Part shown: positions 24,229 to 37,540 of the stretch, piece after piece | Numbering within the stretch: position 1 is the first letter of the stretch | Layout: the number at the start of each line of letters is the position of its first letter | From: Galbula dea | Taxonomy: Eukaryota > Chordata > Aves > Piciformes > Galbulidae | Assembly: GCA_013399015.1 (NCBI GenBank) | Contig: VWZX01006811.1 | Span: forward strand, 1 to 64,000 | DNA: 64,000 bases | Direction of reading: 5' to 3' | Notes under the pieces: model-generated | Told to the model about the DNA's origin: nothing | The model's input: the letters and a program-made list of their open reading frames with translations, nothing else | Database searches by the model: none | Position numbers and translations under genes: made by a program

Positions 24229-27200
24229 TCATCTTAATATATATTATGTATATAACAAAAAGCAGAAAAAACCAAAATAGATAATTTATATGTACATAGC
24301 TATATTTTTACATCCTTTATTTATCTATTTGCCCATAATATAGTTACTATGTTTACCTCAAGATTATTTGGTCACTTTTAACTTTGTTTCCAGTGACATA
24401 AACCATTAATAATTTGCAGTTGGCCAATTTAAATGATTTTAACAATAAACATTGACATGCAAATATGTTTATGAAAAAATAACTTGCAACATTTGCTAAT
24501 TTTTCTGACATTTTAAAGAAAATGTTTGTAAAGTTGTTTGTTTGTTTTCCATTTTCTAATATATTGACATGAAACATGCCTGCCATTTTTTGAGAGGGGC
24601 CTTTCTATGTTTAGGTTGTGTTTCCATTTTTTTCTGTGCTCTTTCTACTATTGAACATCTAATCAAAATTTTCTTAACTTGTAGTGGGGTATGAAGTGAA
24701 AAAAGAAACCAAGAAGAAACTGAAAATCTCTAACTTTTCAGAATTCCATTAACTTTTGGAAAGGTTGATTGGCCAATTCACAGTGTCCTGCTTTGATTTG
24801 TTTTTCTTTTTCATACATTTTGTAAACAAGAGAAGCTTGTGAACAGCTGAAAGTGGCCAAAGGAAATAAAAATGAGAAGTGAGGTGGGAAACCTAGCTAC
24901 AACTTAACATGAAGACATTTGAATACAGTTCCTTGATGGCAACCTGAAAGCAGTAAATGAAAAGGAAAAATAAAAGGGGAAATGTGTTTGACAATTAAAT
25001 CACTTTCAACTTGAAATCAACTTGTGAAAATGAGGAAGTGTATGGAGAATCAGCTGGAGGAATGCTATAAAATCATGTCTCATGAAAAGCCACAGAAAAA
25101 CATCTGAATACCAAGAAAAAATTTTAAAAAGGTTTTTCTTGTGGATTTTTCTAATTATTATTTTTTAATTGTTTATTTGTTACACTGGAATTGTTTCCAT
25201 ATAAAGTTATAGGGATTGTAGCCTGTGTGAAATTGTCAAAACACTTTTTATTGCAAGTCTGTGTTATATAAAGCTTTTACATTTTCCACTAATTGTGAGA
25301 AATTCTGCCTCTGCAAAAATGAGGATAGGATTACATGATGTGAAAGATATAATGCAAGCAAATAAATACATTAAGACCCTCAAACTGTGCTTAGCCTTGG
25401 TATGACTTCACACTGATATAATCAGCTATCACTTTCCCTTTTCTCACATTTCCACATTTTCTTATTTTTTAGATTACCTTAGATGTTTTTCAAAGTTTCA
25501 TGTTTTATTTCCACTAAGCAGTTTAAAGCTTTTCTCAAGTTGCATGTGCCAGAGCAAAAAATGTCACTCTTTGTCTTCCACTGTAGTGTGGTGGTGCTGG
25601 CTGATGGTGGGGACTTATGGTTAAGAGGTGGCTATTAACAGCATAAACCCTTTACAGAGAAGCTGTATGCCCATGTCAGGTGTAGAGTTAAGAGTTGAAG
25701 TGTCTACTATTATTAGGTTCACAACTCCTTGCTACCTGAAGCAATACTATAGGATCCCAGGAGATTGCCAAAGAGACTGCTCTTTATTAAAGTTGATAGA
25801 TGAATCACACCACTTAATGCAAACTGGAATGCAATTATATTAATTGGTCACTTACAACCATTCTAGGTTTTGATCCAACATTTTTGAAGTTTCTTGGCTG
25901 ATATTTCCTTAGATTAAGATTTTCTTCTTATGGATATTTGCTGTCTAAATCAAAACTCATGAGCCATGAAGAAACATATCTTTGCAAGATTAAGGTTTCC
26001 AGGAAAATGTTAATTCTTTGCTGCAACACAGTAGACATTTAACATATAATATTTATTAGAGAGAGTGGATTTTTTTTCCAAGTTATATCATACTTGTCAA
26101 ATTAAAGCTAGCTTTTTTCCCAGAGGCATGTTAGATCAATTTGATTTGCTTATGCTTCTATTCAAACTTTTGATTCCATCCTAGCAAAGGCAAATAGGAG
26201 GCACTTAGTCTCTCATTTTGTTTCCAAATAATTACACTTAAAACTGTCCTTCTGAAGAATGTGAATAAAACTGCAATTCAATAACTGTATATTTACTACC
26301 TTTAACTTTACCTTCTGCTAAGTTATACTGCTAGCCTATAAGCCATTTCCATTACAGAGTTAAGGCCTGTTTTTGTACTGAAATCTCAAAAAAGGCTGAC
26401 TTTTTGTATAGCTGCATAGCCAGTAAAGATGAATGCTGGTTTCCATATCTCCAGGTATCTGGAGAAGGAGGAGGTGAGCTAAGAGGAAAAATGCAGGATT
26501 TGTTCTGAGGTCAGGTTGTCATTGGGACAATTAACTATAACATTATCAGGCTCCCAGCCCTGCAAACACAACCATGAAGAAAAACTCTGCTGAATCCAAG
26601 CTATTACCAAAAAGACTCTAGCCGGATATGAAATTCAAATGATAAGAATGTCATGGTGAATGTATGATTTATGCTTACATTTCACATTAACACAGAGTTC
26701 CCATAGCTTAAAAACAATGATAACTTAAAATAAATAAATATTTATGAGGATTTTTTTGTGTTTTTTTAGTATTGAAGAATTAGAGAAGAAAAAGATACAT
26801 AAATGTAAAAAGCCCTTAGTTCCCTGTACAGGTACATAAGCAACTTTTAGTATACACCAGGAGGTCACCACACAGCATTTCTGGTACCACCAGATAACAG
26901 ACATGATAATGTCTGATGACAGACATTCCAATAATTAGCTTTTTCTATGTCTTTGCATAACCATCTTTGTAGAGTCATAGCATCTTTTCCTTGGTCATCT
27001 TCTTTTTCCCTTGTTAACATTTCAATCAACTGTGATTTTCATTGGAAGCTGAACTGAGAATGTAGGGAATTAATATTCTTAATGTCTTTGCAATAGGAAA
27101 AAAAAGTACTCTGAATGACTGTGTCCTGCCTGTTGCCTTTTGTTGTTGCTATAACTGAAGTTGCACAGTACAGTACAGAGATGTAGGATTTTCTTCCTCT

Positions 27201-27833
27201 GAAGAAACTATGTTTTTTTCTTGAGTGTAAGGTAATCAATCTTAAAAGCAAGATCAACACCAAACACCACTGAGAATTCAAGCAGAAGAAACATGAGAAC
27301 CCATCTGTGGGAAGAGTAGGACATTATAAAGGCAATGGTCAGGAGCCCAAGATTTTAGGTGTACCATCTGGGTATATTTAGAGAGAGAAATCACAGCCTG
27401 CTTTTCACACAGGATAATTTTGATCCTTTTTTTTGTTGTGCTTTTTTTGCATAACATCTGTTCCTAAATTGAGCCTTGGAAAAGTACTTCTTTAACACTG
27501 TTAATGACATGGCTAGGAGGATCATGACCTCTTCTTGGTGCTGTCCAGTGCACATACATCCTCGTTGGATTAAACTGCCACCTTCTGCTTCCAATACTCA
27601 GGCCACCTTGCCGGTGAGTCCAGCTGCATGCTCTGGTGTCTGCCCACAGGCTATTTCAAAGACTTCTGGCACACATCCACCAGAGGGTTATATCTCTATA
27701 TCTCCAGTTGCTTAAAGCTGGAACTTTCCATTTTGGCACATTCCATACTTAATGAGTCTTTATGATCTTTATTTTTTAACCCTGCTTAAAGTGAGGGAGA
27801 TGAAGAAGAGCTTGGACACGATGGGAGTAAGCC

Positions 27834-27854
27834 TAAATAAATAAATAAATAAAA
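27834..27854 (+). repeat. (TAAA)n microsatellite
   Basis: Five TAAA units run from 27,834 to about 27,853. This is a simple repeat with no further signal. Confidence 0.9.
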
Positions 27855-28552
27855 GTGTAAATACATACTGTCAAATTAGAAGTTATTTCAATTCTTTTTT
27901 TTCATGAAAACTCAAGCTGTTTCCATAATTTATTCAAATTGGCTCAACAGGGGTCTTGGCAAGGTAGGTCAAGGTGGATTTTCTGGTAGAAAATACTGTT
28001 CTGAAGTTCTTAGTGGAACAAATCCCCCAGAAAATGAATTACAGTGCTTTCATATTAACATTAGACAACTGAAATACAATGGGGAAGGGACTATGGCACA
28101 TTTATTAGAGATCAGGAAGCCAATATTAGTTTCACACCTTACTAATTCAAATGTGTATTTCTCAAAAGAAAAATTTGGATTATTTAGAATAAGTCAGCAA
28201 TTTATGTCTGCCAGTAAAAGGAAATGCAGAATCTTGATTTAATCAGTGAATACAGCTATCATAACTGCATGCACATAAGATATAAAACATATATGAACAC
28301 TATGAAGGAGGCTGTGGAAAACTTTTGTGTTAATTAAAGATTGTAGGGTTGCTGCTTAATTTTAAAATAGTGATAGGAATAGCAGTTTTCCTTATCTTTG
28401 GTAAAAGATGGCTGACTGGGGGGTTAAGAATGTGGTAGATACAGTAAAATGCTAAAATAAATGCCTGCATCTCTCTCTATTTGGCTGTTCCACAACAGCT
28501 ATACAAAGAACATGATGAGTGGTAAATAAAATGTAGTATGGGGTCCTTAAGG

Positions 28553-28645
28553 AGCATGTGGAATTCATTGCCATGGGAGGCTCTAAAGTGGTTGTGAGAT
28601 AGTAATATTTAAAAGAGGATTATTTTACAAGCAATAACACTGAGC
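28553..28645 (+). mobile_element. Possible ancient CR1/L3-like LINE remnant
   Basis: The stretch 'gtggaattcattgccatggg' and, about 50 bp on, 'atttaaaagaggatta' match the pattern of the ORF2 C-terminal end in old amniote CR1/L3 LINEs. There a 'LWNSLP'-like motif is followed by a 'FK' segment. One plus-strand frame does read LWNSLPWEA. The remainder is too diverged to extend by eye. Confidence 0.4.
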
Positions 28646-31600
28646 TAAGTTGTATAGAGTAATGGAGCAGCATTCTTCACAAGACCTCTGAGGCTGGCTC
28701 AGCATTTTCAGCTATGGCAGCAGAGCATTTCATGCTAGAGAAGAGGAGCCCTAGTGTACGCAGAGGTAACACAACAAAAAGCTAACCAAATGGCAAGAAA
28801 AAGCCAAGAATAGTGAAGTAGGAATATAGCATAATAAAAATACAGCTTGTCCAAATTTAGCTGGGCTTCTGTCTGTGTGCATTTCTTCTCCTTGTGTTCT
28901 CTTGCTAACTGACTCAGAGCTGCAAAGGCACTTGGCCAAAGGGGAAACTGAGCCCAGGAGCCAAAGAGGAAGCCAGTCTGGCTACATCTCACCATAGTGA
29001 CTCAGCTTTGTACTTGAATATGTTACTGATACATTGTGATATTTGATAAATATTTCTTTTTGTCATTTACTGTTTTGAACTAACTGATTTTTTGCTGAAA
29101 TGAGGTGAATGTGGCCACTTGGGGAATGGGGAGTGGGAGAGCACCTTGAGCATATATGCAGGAGAAGGGAACTATAGAGACACAAGGACAGGTGAATATG
29201 GGCAGCAAAGGTCACTGTTAAAAGTCTTTCAGAAAATTTGGCTTCCTCTCCTCTGGGAAATGTTTGTCTGCACTTTTCTCAGCAGGTTACTGCTCTTTTT
29301 TATCCTCCACCCCCTCCCTCTGTTTGAGCTTAGGGATCATAAGTGCCTCATGTGGCACCTCTTCCAAATCTCAGCCCCATAGCTTCTTCTTGATAACAAG
29401 TTTGGTCACTCTTACCCTTCCCAGCTGACTTCACCTACTAAGTGAATGTATGTGGCAAAATTTGTCTGGACAAAAATCTTAAATGGAAACCCAAGAACTT
29501 TTAATCCAGTAGGCAGGACCAGAGAGAATCACAGAAGAGATTTGAAGTCTGTGATGGTGTGGATGAGGATGTTGGTTACTCAAATGTAAGAAGGATTTTC
29601 ATTGTGTTTTATTGCTAAAACAACTGTAGCAGTTGTAAGCAGACACACTTCCTCAAGTAAACTACACTAAGAATTGCTGGCTAAAGAGTTGCAACATTTT
29701 CCATGTGGCACAAGGTAAAGAGAACAAATCCAGTAATCAAACATACTAGCTATGAGGATGCTACTTTGCTTTCATTCTGAAAAATAGTGTTGCAAAACCT
29801 TACTTTGCTGAATATATAGACTTAGGGAAATAAAACTTCAAAATAGATCATTGTATTTTCAGTTACCTTAATCAACCACCCCATTTTTAACATCTGCCTG
29901 TAATCAAGATTTGCTCAGATATCTTGTTATTAAAAACATGATAGTAAGGTGATGTGATGTATGTTACCAGGTAAACACCTGTTTTGGTAAATGTTCATGA
30001 GATCATCTTAAGATTACTTTCTGTTTGAACAAGAGTAAGTTTTGCATCCTTACATTGCTTATAAGGAACTTGGGAGACAGTAGGTTAAAAATTTGTATGG
30101 AGAAGGTTACATATGTCTTATTCCCACTTACAAACACTGGAGCTATTTTAATATTTTGGCATATGGAGTTATTGTAGCTCACTGAAAAAAAAAACCCACT
30201 GAAAAAAATCTGTGTTAGCAGATCTCTCTTCCTATTACATCATGCAGGGAAATATATATACACAGTACAGTTATTTTATATACAAAATTTAATAAGAATT
30301 ATTGTAGTTCATATGGAAATGGAGAGCCTGAGAAGTTTTATAAGTTTCTAAGTCCTGTGGCTGATGCAAAAGCTCAATTTATAGTGAACCTATTTGCAGC
30401 TGGAGGATAAGCAGGAACTAGAAGAGTCAAAACCCAGTTTTTCTGCAAAAATGCAGACTGACAAAGTAAAAAAATAGGCAAACTCTTTCTGATCTTCTGT
30501 GGCACTGATGTGTTAGGCTAATAACAGCAGCTTCACTCCACTCTTTTCCTGTCCTTAACTAAGAACAGATCCAGATGTTGCAAGAACATAACTGCAGGGA
30601 AGCAGGAAAAGGAAGGTTGAGTTAAGCAGAAAGCGTTTGGGTTGAGAGTGCATCGGGTCAAGTAACTGAGCTCTGTGGGGGAGGTAGTGAGCTGGGCTCA
30701 GGTGGGCTGTGGAGCTTTGCTCTCAGAACACTCCTGCTTCTTCTGTGTGATTCCTTGAAACAGCCAGCTTGTTCCTTAATATGAAATGCTTCTGAAGGAT
30801 TTTACTTTACGAGGACATGGGCTGATGAAGAAGTCAGCCTTCATTTAGGCAAGCTGCAAAGGTCTTCCAAAGCTGAGTAAGAAGTCAAAGCCAGGATCTG
30901 AGAGGGCCTTGCTCAGACTGGTGCATGAGATATGGCTTTCTTACGAGCTAGCCCTTGCTAACACAAATTCAAGGGATGCTAACTAACATCCAGCCAGATT
31001 CAGGAGGTTAACTTCTGTACACTTGCCTTACTATAAGTGTTTTCTGATTCATTAGGAAGTTTTTCAAGGTGGAACATGCCATACAGTATGTAGTCTCTCC
31101 TAGGAAACTGGTGACTGCTGACATTGAGCATTGGGAGCAGTAACTCTTGCAACAGACTTATTTCCAGATATTGTGAACAATATTGTGCCTGGAATTAATC
31201 TTGGTCCATACATCCTTCACTGTGCATCCAGAGACTCCACACCCTCTCTGTATACATCACAAAGCTCATTTTGCTTGGATTTCAACCATTTGTATGGTTC
31301 TAGTCTGCAATGGTATAAGGATGCAGCTGGCCCTGTGGGGCCCCATGCTGCTTCCAGTCCATATATTCCATTACAATTTTGTCTTCTTTGCAAATCTTAA
31401 CCACCACTGCATTTTAAATGCAGATGGTAACATGAAAATCCTCCTTACTCAAGATGAGTTGATATTATGACACTTCCCATTGTCCCAAGATACTTCATGC
31501 CAGAGGTGAATAACTTTACACATTCAGGGAGTGCTAACATATGGCAGGTTTCGCTGCATTGGGAACAGTGCCCTTGACGCTGTTCAAGTGTTTGCTAAAA

Positions 31601-34049
31601 GTAGGCAGGAGCAAAAACCTTCTATCATCCTTCTTGAGATTTTTCCACTGTGAGTTCTTCAGATCTGTGAGTATCTCCTGTGGTACAGAAGTTGGAATAT
31701 TTGGTAAATTGCCTGATCCCCCCAGGTGTCACTTCATAAAGATCATCTCTTAATTCTGTTACAACATCAATTTGGATATGGTTGATTCAGGTCACCAACC
31801 TACTCCTTGGTAAGGTAGCTCTTTTGAGTTATATATTTTACAATGATATTTTCTCTTCTTCTATACAATCTGTTTTCCCTCCTGATAATTGCTCTATGCT
31901 TGGTTAACCTGTGGCTAATATCAGTAGATTTTCAAAAGATCATATACACAGGGAAATGGACAAGTGAACATAAATCTATTCAAGCAAATTAAAAATACAA
32001 CAGCAATTGTAGAGCAGTGCACATCATCCAGTCTTGAACAAGAGCCATTGGCTTCAGTTATTCTTGTAGAGTTTACAGTTTGCTGTAAAAAAGTCTAGCA
32101 GAAAGTGTTCCCATTTTAACCACAACAGTCCAGTGCCTGAATTTTGTGCAGAGGAATAAATATTTTTCTCTAATGATATCAGCATTCATTATTTGAAGTT
32201 ATCATCTTCCAGTCATTCTTATTCCACACTGACTCATGAAAAATTTTCAGAGAAATACTGTATATTTAACTGTTAGATGTTCAAGTAAAACAAATTCCAT
32301 GAGTCTAAATGCAGTCTCTTTTATGACATCTTTTTTCTTTCCCCAAGGTGTAATCTCATTTGTTTTCTCCTTCCTGATAATTTTCTATTAATCCATACTA
32401 TCTTCTTTCCTTTTTATTTATTCTGTTTCTCCTTGTGCTTTCTCTTCTTTCCTTGGAAAGGTTTTTTTGTTTTCTTTTGCTTTTTACAAGATACTATTTT
32501 TTCTTGTTTCTTTTTTATCCCCTCTGATTATTTTCTTGCCCTCTGATCACTTCCTTTTATATTGCTTTTTTTTGCAGCATAATCTTGGTGATTTCTCTAT
32601 AAACAGGAAAGAGTGCATGTTTCTATTAGGCATCACTTTGTCAGATGCATGAGTCATTTCACCAGAATTTACCCTGGTCTGATTTATATATTTTGTTCTC
32701 ATCTAAAGCAGTTTCTGACATTTAGTGAGAATTAGGGTTTACTGAATTCTAGCAGACAAGAAAAGGAAGGCCTCAGTTCTAATGCATTTGCTTTTGATAT
32801 GATCTACAGAGTACATGAGAGGGACACGCTTATATTGAAGGATGTTAATCATCTTTCCCTGTTGGCTTCATACAGAACTTGGTGTTGTGTAGCAGTGTCT
32901 GTACTGGTAGTAGTGTATTGGTATTGACTCTGGAAAGAAACTGCCTGTAGTGTTAAATTGATTGAAGAGTCTCTGGCAGCAGACCCTGTGCATAGTAGAA
33001 AGTTTGCATATGGCCACCCTGATTTAGAGGGCTGTAGGGTTTAGAAGCATGGCTGTGGCTAGGCTATGCTGGCTGAGTCAGGGCATCACTTTGCATACCT
33101 TCACTTGTTGGAAGAGATGGAGACTGCCAGTGAGGATCCACAGTGCCACAGCACACTACAATGAACATTGCAGAGCCTCTGAGTGCCTCCTGGAGATATG
33201 TATGAGGAAAAATACCATGATCCTTTCCTGCATGAGGTACCACTCACATGTGAAGAGCCTGACCATTTTACAGCCAGGCTGACTCCCAAGAAGAACTTTT
33301 CAGCACTCACCCCATTACTAGGGCTACAGACACAATCAACACCTGTGCAACTCTTTCCTGTGTATTTTCAATGCAAAAATCTAACAGCTAGAATACTATG
33401 ACTGCTTATTTCAGCACACATTTCACCAGCATTCTCTCGGTTTTTCTTCAGTCACAACTCTTGAAGCATTTCCTTGAAACACTTCAGGACTGAGATTTGT
33501 TCCCATGTCTGTTGTCAAACCTCTGTGAATCATTCAGCATTCACGTCCTCAAAGTGTATCAATAGGATACACGTGGTATGCATCAAGTAACAGATGATCA
33601 GATATGGTAGCTTCCTTAGGCAGCTGTCTATTTTTCACTGTTAAAAAGTCAAGTTACATGATAAATACCAGTAAAAGCTACCTGCTCCCAGTAAAAGGCA
33701 GGAGCATGGTAAAGACACAAAGAACAAAAAGAAACCTACAAATTAAGGCAACAGAAATGAATGAGATATTGAGCTTGTGTTTTGATTTATTTTTAATTTA
33801 TTTTCATTCAAAAGTGGTAAGCATTAATAATACAGTTTATTTGTCTCACAGATTAAACTCTTTATAAAGACTTACTCCTTTTTAAACCCTGCACAAGAAT
33901 CCTGAATGCATATATTTCTTTTAACAAAAGACAAGACCTCTTCTATACCTGTGCCTGTTCAAGTTTGGCCTTATCTTTTGTGATAGGAAGCAAAAGATAT
34001 TTTGCAGTGGTTTTCTGATGTGTATCCAGTTTGGAGTCAATGGATCATG
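28646..34049. other. AT-rich non-coding stretch, no gene recognised
   Basis: Short open frames only. A pyrimidine-rich stretch rich in TTTCTTT and TTCC words lies at about 32,320-32,580, but with no acceptor and exon that I can support behind it. No transposon end was recognised. Confidence 0.5.
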
Positions 34050-34790
34050 CAGATCAATTCTCTTTTACTAACTCAGGACAAGGGTGACAGTAACAAAGAG
34101 GCAAAAATATTTAATGCTGTTTTGCTTCTATTGGATATCATGATCCTAATTTGCACTGAAAGGGTAAAAGTTAAAGCCAGAACAAAGAAAAATAAGCAAG
34201 AGAGTACCTAGATGATTTGGTTGATTTGGGCCTAGTGAAACAACAGGGGGTTTCTACTTAAGACCATTTTATACAATACAGATGAGGTTACAGAAAACTG
34301 AAAAGGAACAAACAGCTGAAATTCACCTTAACTAGTTTTAGACATCTACAGAGTGGATATCTATATCTGAACAGCCAGTGGAAAAAGACTGGGCACCTTC
34401 ATGGTGAGATTCATTTGGCCTGTTATAGATACCGATTTAGGGATGTGAAGAATTGTGCCCTAGATCCCACTGACTCTTGACTAAAACTACTCTGAAGTGG
34501 GTAGACAACTGTTTGGAAAGCTGTCCTTTAATAACAGTTATCAGTTGCTTGTCATTAAACTGAAAAGAAGTCTCAAGAGGACATCAGTGACATCAGTAAA
34601 GATCTGTCTCATGCTTGGTAAATTATTTAGTACCTTCATTAGTAATGAGGATGATGGAAATTAGAGTGGCTGGCTACTACATTGTCAGGGTGACTCTAAA
34701 AGAAATAGCTTCATACACAGAGCAGGTTGGTGTCCGAATTCAAACTGATCCCTATAAACCAGAGAGCAAGCCTGAAAAATGATGCTTCTG
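34050..34790 (+). mobile_element. Ancient CR1/L3-like LINE, internal ORF2 remnant
   Basis: Two separated blocks fit one old CR1-type ORF2 in the plus orientation. Around 34,065-34,130 the frame reads 'LLLTQDKGDSNKEAKIFNAV', resembling the linker before the reverse transcriptase where CR1 proteins have a 'D..KAE.LN.FFASVF' pattern. At 34,630-34,665 'LFSTFISNEDDG' resembles the polymerase block with 'LFN.FINDLD.G'. At 34,730-34,765 'gaattcaaactgatccctat' resembles the 'IQ.DLD' block. The 500-600 bp spacing is about right for CR1. Stops and indels are frequent and no 3' end is visible. This is recognition of pattern without alignment. Confidence 0.5.
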
Positions 34791-34796
34791 ATAGAT

Positions 34797-35060
34797 CGAG
34801 ACCAACATAACTTCACAGTCTTCCAGGCGGAGACATCAAACAGAATAATGTTTCCTTGCACAGGTGTGAGGAGAAGGCAGTATGAGAATGGTTTGGCAGA
34901 GCAATTCGAGCACCTTCATCCTGCAGCGTTCAGTTCATGGGCTGGAGGAAAGCATCCTAAACCCTTTGGAACTATGGCTGCTGGTGGATGCGTGACACCT
35001 ACTCGTCGCATCACAGTTTATAGTTATAAGGCCCTGGAGGGAAATAAAGCTTAAAGCAGC
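34797..35060 (+). other. CpG-bearing stretch with acceptor-like site, open frame and poly(A) signal
   Basis: Seven CpG dinucleotides (34,797, 34,828, 34,907, 34,927, 34,991, 35,004 and 35,007) lie within about 210 bp, in a neighbourhood where CpG is rare. A good splice acceptor, 'gtttccttgcacag|gtgtg', ends at 34,863. An open frame of 91 codons spans 34,779-35,054, with AATAAA (35,043-35,048) at its end. These could make a terminal exon of an unrecognised transcript of about 200 bp. I do not recognise the protein, which includes 'AEQFEHLHPAAFSSWAGG'. The alternatives are a piece of LTR or a retroposed copy, which also keep CpG when young, or chance. Confidence 0.3.
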
Positions 35061-36137
35061 ATTCTGCTGACCTGCTGAATTCTCTGGAAGGCTAAAGGTA
35101 GACTTGCCTTGATTTTAATTTGTGGATGGGGGAATTTACTATTTTTTTGTCCTTAGCCTGTGTATGAAAACATACTGGTGTCCTATAAAAATGCAAGGCC
35201 TGATTCCTGTCTTCTGTCCTGTAAGAAGGGAGGGAAACCTTCTGCTTCCCCCATCCATAGGATGATTTCATCCACTGAGATTCCACTGAGTAATTACATA
35301 AAAATGTGAATAGTATTTTTGTTCATTTTACATCTCTGTGGTCATCTGTTGAGCTATTTCTAGGGCTTCACTAGAGTTGTCATTAATCTTAAAATTAAGG
35401 TAATCCAATTGAATGCACAAATATTGTTTTCATTGAAATTTTTCTATCAACTTCCCAACTAAGAAATGAAGCTCTTGAGTAATCAGTAATCATGTTTAGC
35501 TGTCTTTGTAATTTAATGGCCAGGTCCTTCTATGATGAAGGCAATGGCAAATCTCTTCATTTCAGTAGAAATCATATCAGAATCTGAATTAAACAAGTTC
35601 ACCTGAGACAGGGAGGTAGTAATTTGTAATTTTTTTCAAGTTGGAAAACCAAATAACCTTTGAGACACAGAAGTTCTTCTTTGGATGTGAAAAAGGCATG
35701 TCAAACTTCAAGTACAGGTTAGGGATTGCTGTTTGTTAATCTGCTTATGAAATAGTTTTATTAATTTTTTTAAGACAAAAAGGGTGATATGCATCAAAGA
35801 AAGGAGGAATAGAGTAGTAGGTTTTGCAGAGAATTGGAGATAAGGATTTACTTTTCCCCTCTATTTTATATTCATCAGAATAAATGCTAATTTAATTCTT
35901 CAGACTAGGTTTGCAGTTGCTTGGCACTAGTTTTCTCATAGCCACTGGCTAAGTGATGCTGGGACTTAAATGTATAGCTATGGGGTCAACTTTTTATTTG
36001 CTGCTGCAAGGACTAAGGTCCTACCACAACTTCTTTAAAATCAGGAGACATTTCTTTCAGAATATCCTTCCATCTAAAATTACTTATCATTTCTCAGTGA
36101 AAAACAATCAGAATTGCCATCATTGTACTTACAGACA

Positions 36138-36219
36138 CGGTTTAGTGGCATGGTGGTGATAGATAGGTTGATTGCTGGACTTCATGATCTTGGAGGTCTC
36201 TGCCAAAATTAAGAATTCT
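36138..36219 (+). mobile_element. CR1 LINE 3' end, old and short
   Basis: 'cggtttagtggcatggtggt' followed by 'gataggttgattgctggact' and 'tcatgatcttggaggtctct' matches the final 80 bp of a CR1 3' end, where 'ttggactagatgatcttaaaggtc' is usual. The tail is degraded to 'attctataattctg', the remains of the octamer repeat. Only the last part of the element was inserted, as is common for CR1. Divergence is clearly higher than in the copy at 20.8 kb. Confidence 0.8.
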
Positions 36220-37205
36220 ATAATTCTGATTATTGTTTATGCTTATAAACTTTATAATTGTAAATCTTTACCCTACAAATCACAGGTAAACATGACATTT
36301 CATCTGCTACTTTGTGTCTCTTACTCTGAGTAGGACTCATTAAAGGCTATTCAGGATAGAAACAAAGGTCTGTTTGGTGTGTCCCACACTTTCTGGAGCA
36401 TATGTAGTCCCTAAATATGTTTTTCAATTGTTACATATGTTATCTACTTTAGCTCGCCCCAGATGAAAATTTGGCCTGTTTAATTTTTGGGGTTTTTCAG
36501 TGTTACTGTTTAAATCTGTTTGGAGATGTGTGCAATCATTTTGATATTTTAAAAAGATATGCAGCATTGTCTATATTAAGAGTTCCTGAGGAATGAAGAT
36601 TGACTTGAATGAAGCAGCCATGTGATTGGCAAGATCTTCTTATCTGGGATGAGGATTACACCAGTATGTATTTTAATATCATTATTCATAATTTACCAGA
36701 AGTGAAACTTCTCCTGTGGTAAAGATAAAATCTTTCAGCTATTTAAGAAATGTGACTCAGACTGCTGTTCCTTCATGTGATTTAGCCAAACATACTTGTT
36801 CATAGCTGGGAATCCAATGTGTGTGGGGAACATTGCTTGCCATTGAGATTACTGATCCCATGGCTGACAGCTGTAACATGCATAGCACATTAGCTGGTGA
36901 AAGAGCATCAGACCAGTTAGTGACACAGTTTCATTATATATCCCTAAAGGGATACACCAGTAAGCAAACAAAAAACTGTGCTAGACATTCGTTATTCCCT
37001 CAGTTTAGCCGACAGAACCTGTCCCTCTGAGCAATGCAGACCTGCTCTGCCTCCATGGTTTTGAGATTTGCCACAAGATTTTTAACCAATGTAAGAAATG
37101 TGAAGAATTCTGTGAGAAAGGAGATGCTGTCTTCATGCTTTTTAGAAACCTTCAGCTCCACACTGTGCTAAATCCAGTAAATAAGTTTACTGTATGTTGC
37201 ACCAA

Positions 37206-37540
37206 AACGGGAAAGTCCCCACGTCAGCCCTGTTGGGGAGGGAGACGCCACAGGCAGAGACATTCAGGGAGGATCTGCGAACAAGCTGATAAATCCCAAG
37301 ACAGAGAGATGTAAATGAGCAGTGGAGTGTGGGAGTTGAGGGAATCAGCACAGCACCCACGCAATGAGTATTTCAAGGCACTTTGCCATGCAACATAGCT
37401 CTGTGTTTCGGCTGCAGGTTGTGAGCCATACAGGGAGCCCAAGAGGAGGTGCTGGGGAAGGGAAAGGGGAGCATGAGTCGGGCTGCAGATGGGGCTGCCT
37501 TACCTGAAGACAAGGATTCAGTTGACCAAGGCATCGTGTG
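37206..37540. other. Small CpG-richer patch of unknown nature
   Basis: CpG occurs at about 37,206, 37,219, 37,246, 37,278, 37,359, 37,408, 37,478 and 37,532, clearly above the surrounding density. There is no recognisable protein, repeat or promoter motif set. It could be an enhancer-like element, an old repeat or chance. Confidence 0.3.

Larger units (their letters stand above)
21941..28552. other. AT-rich non-coding stretch, no gene recognised
   Basis: Only short open frames without motifs (at most about 90 codons). Simple items are the T9A9 palindrome at 24,211 and the TAAA repeat at 27,834, listed separately. No recognisable transposon end or RNA gene. Confidence 0.55.
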
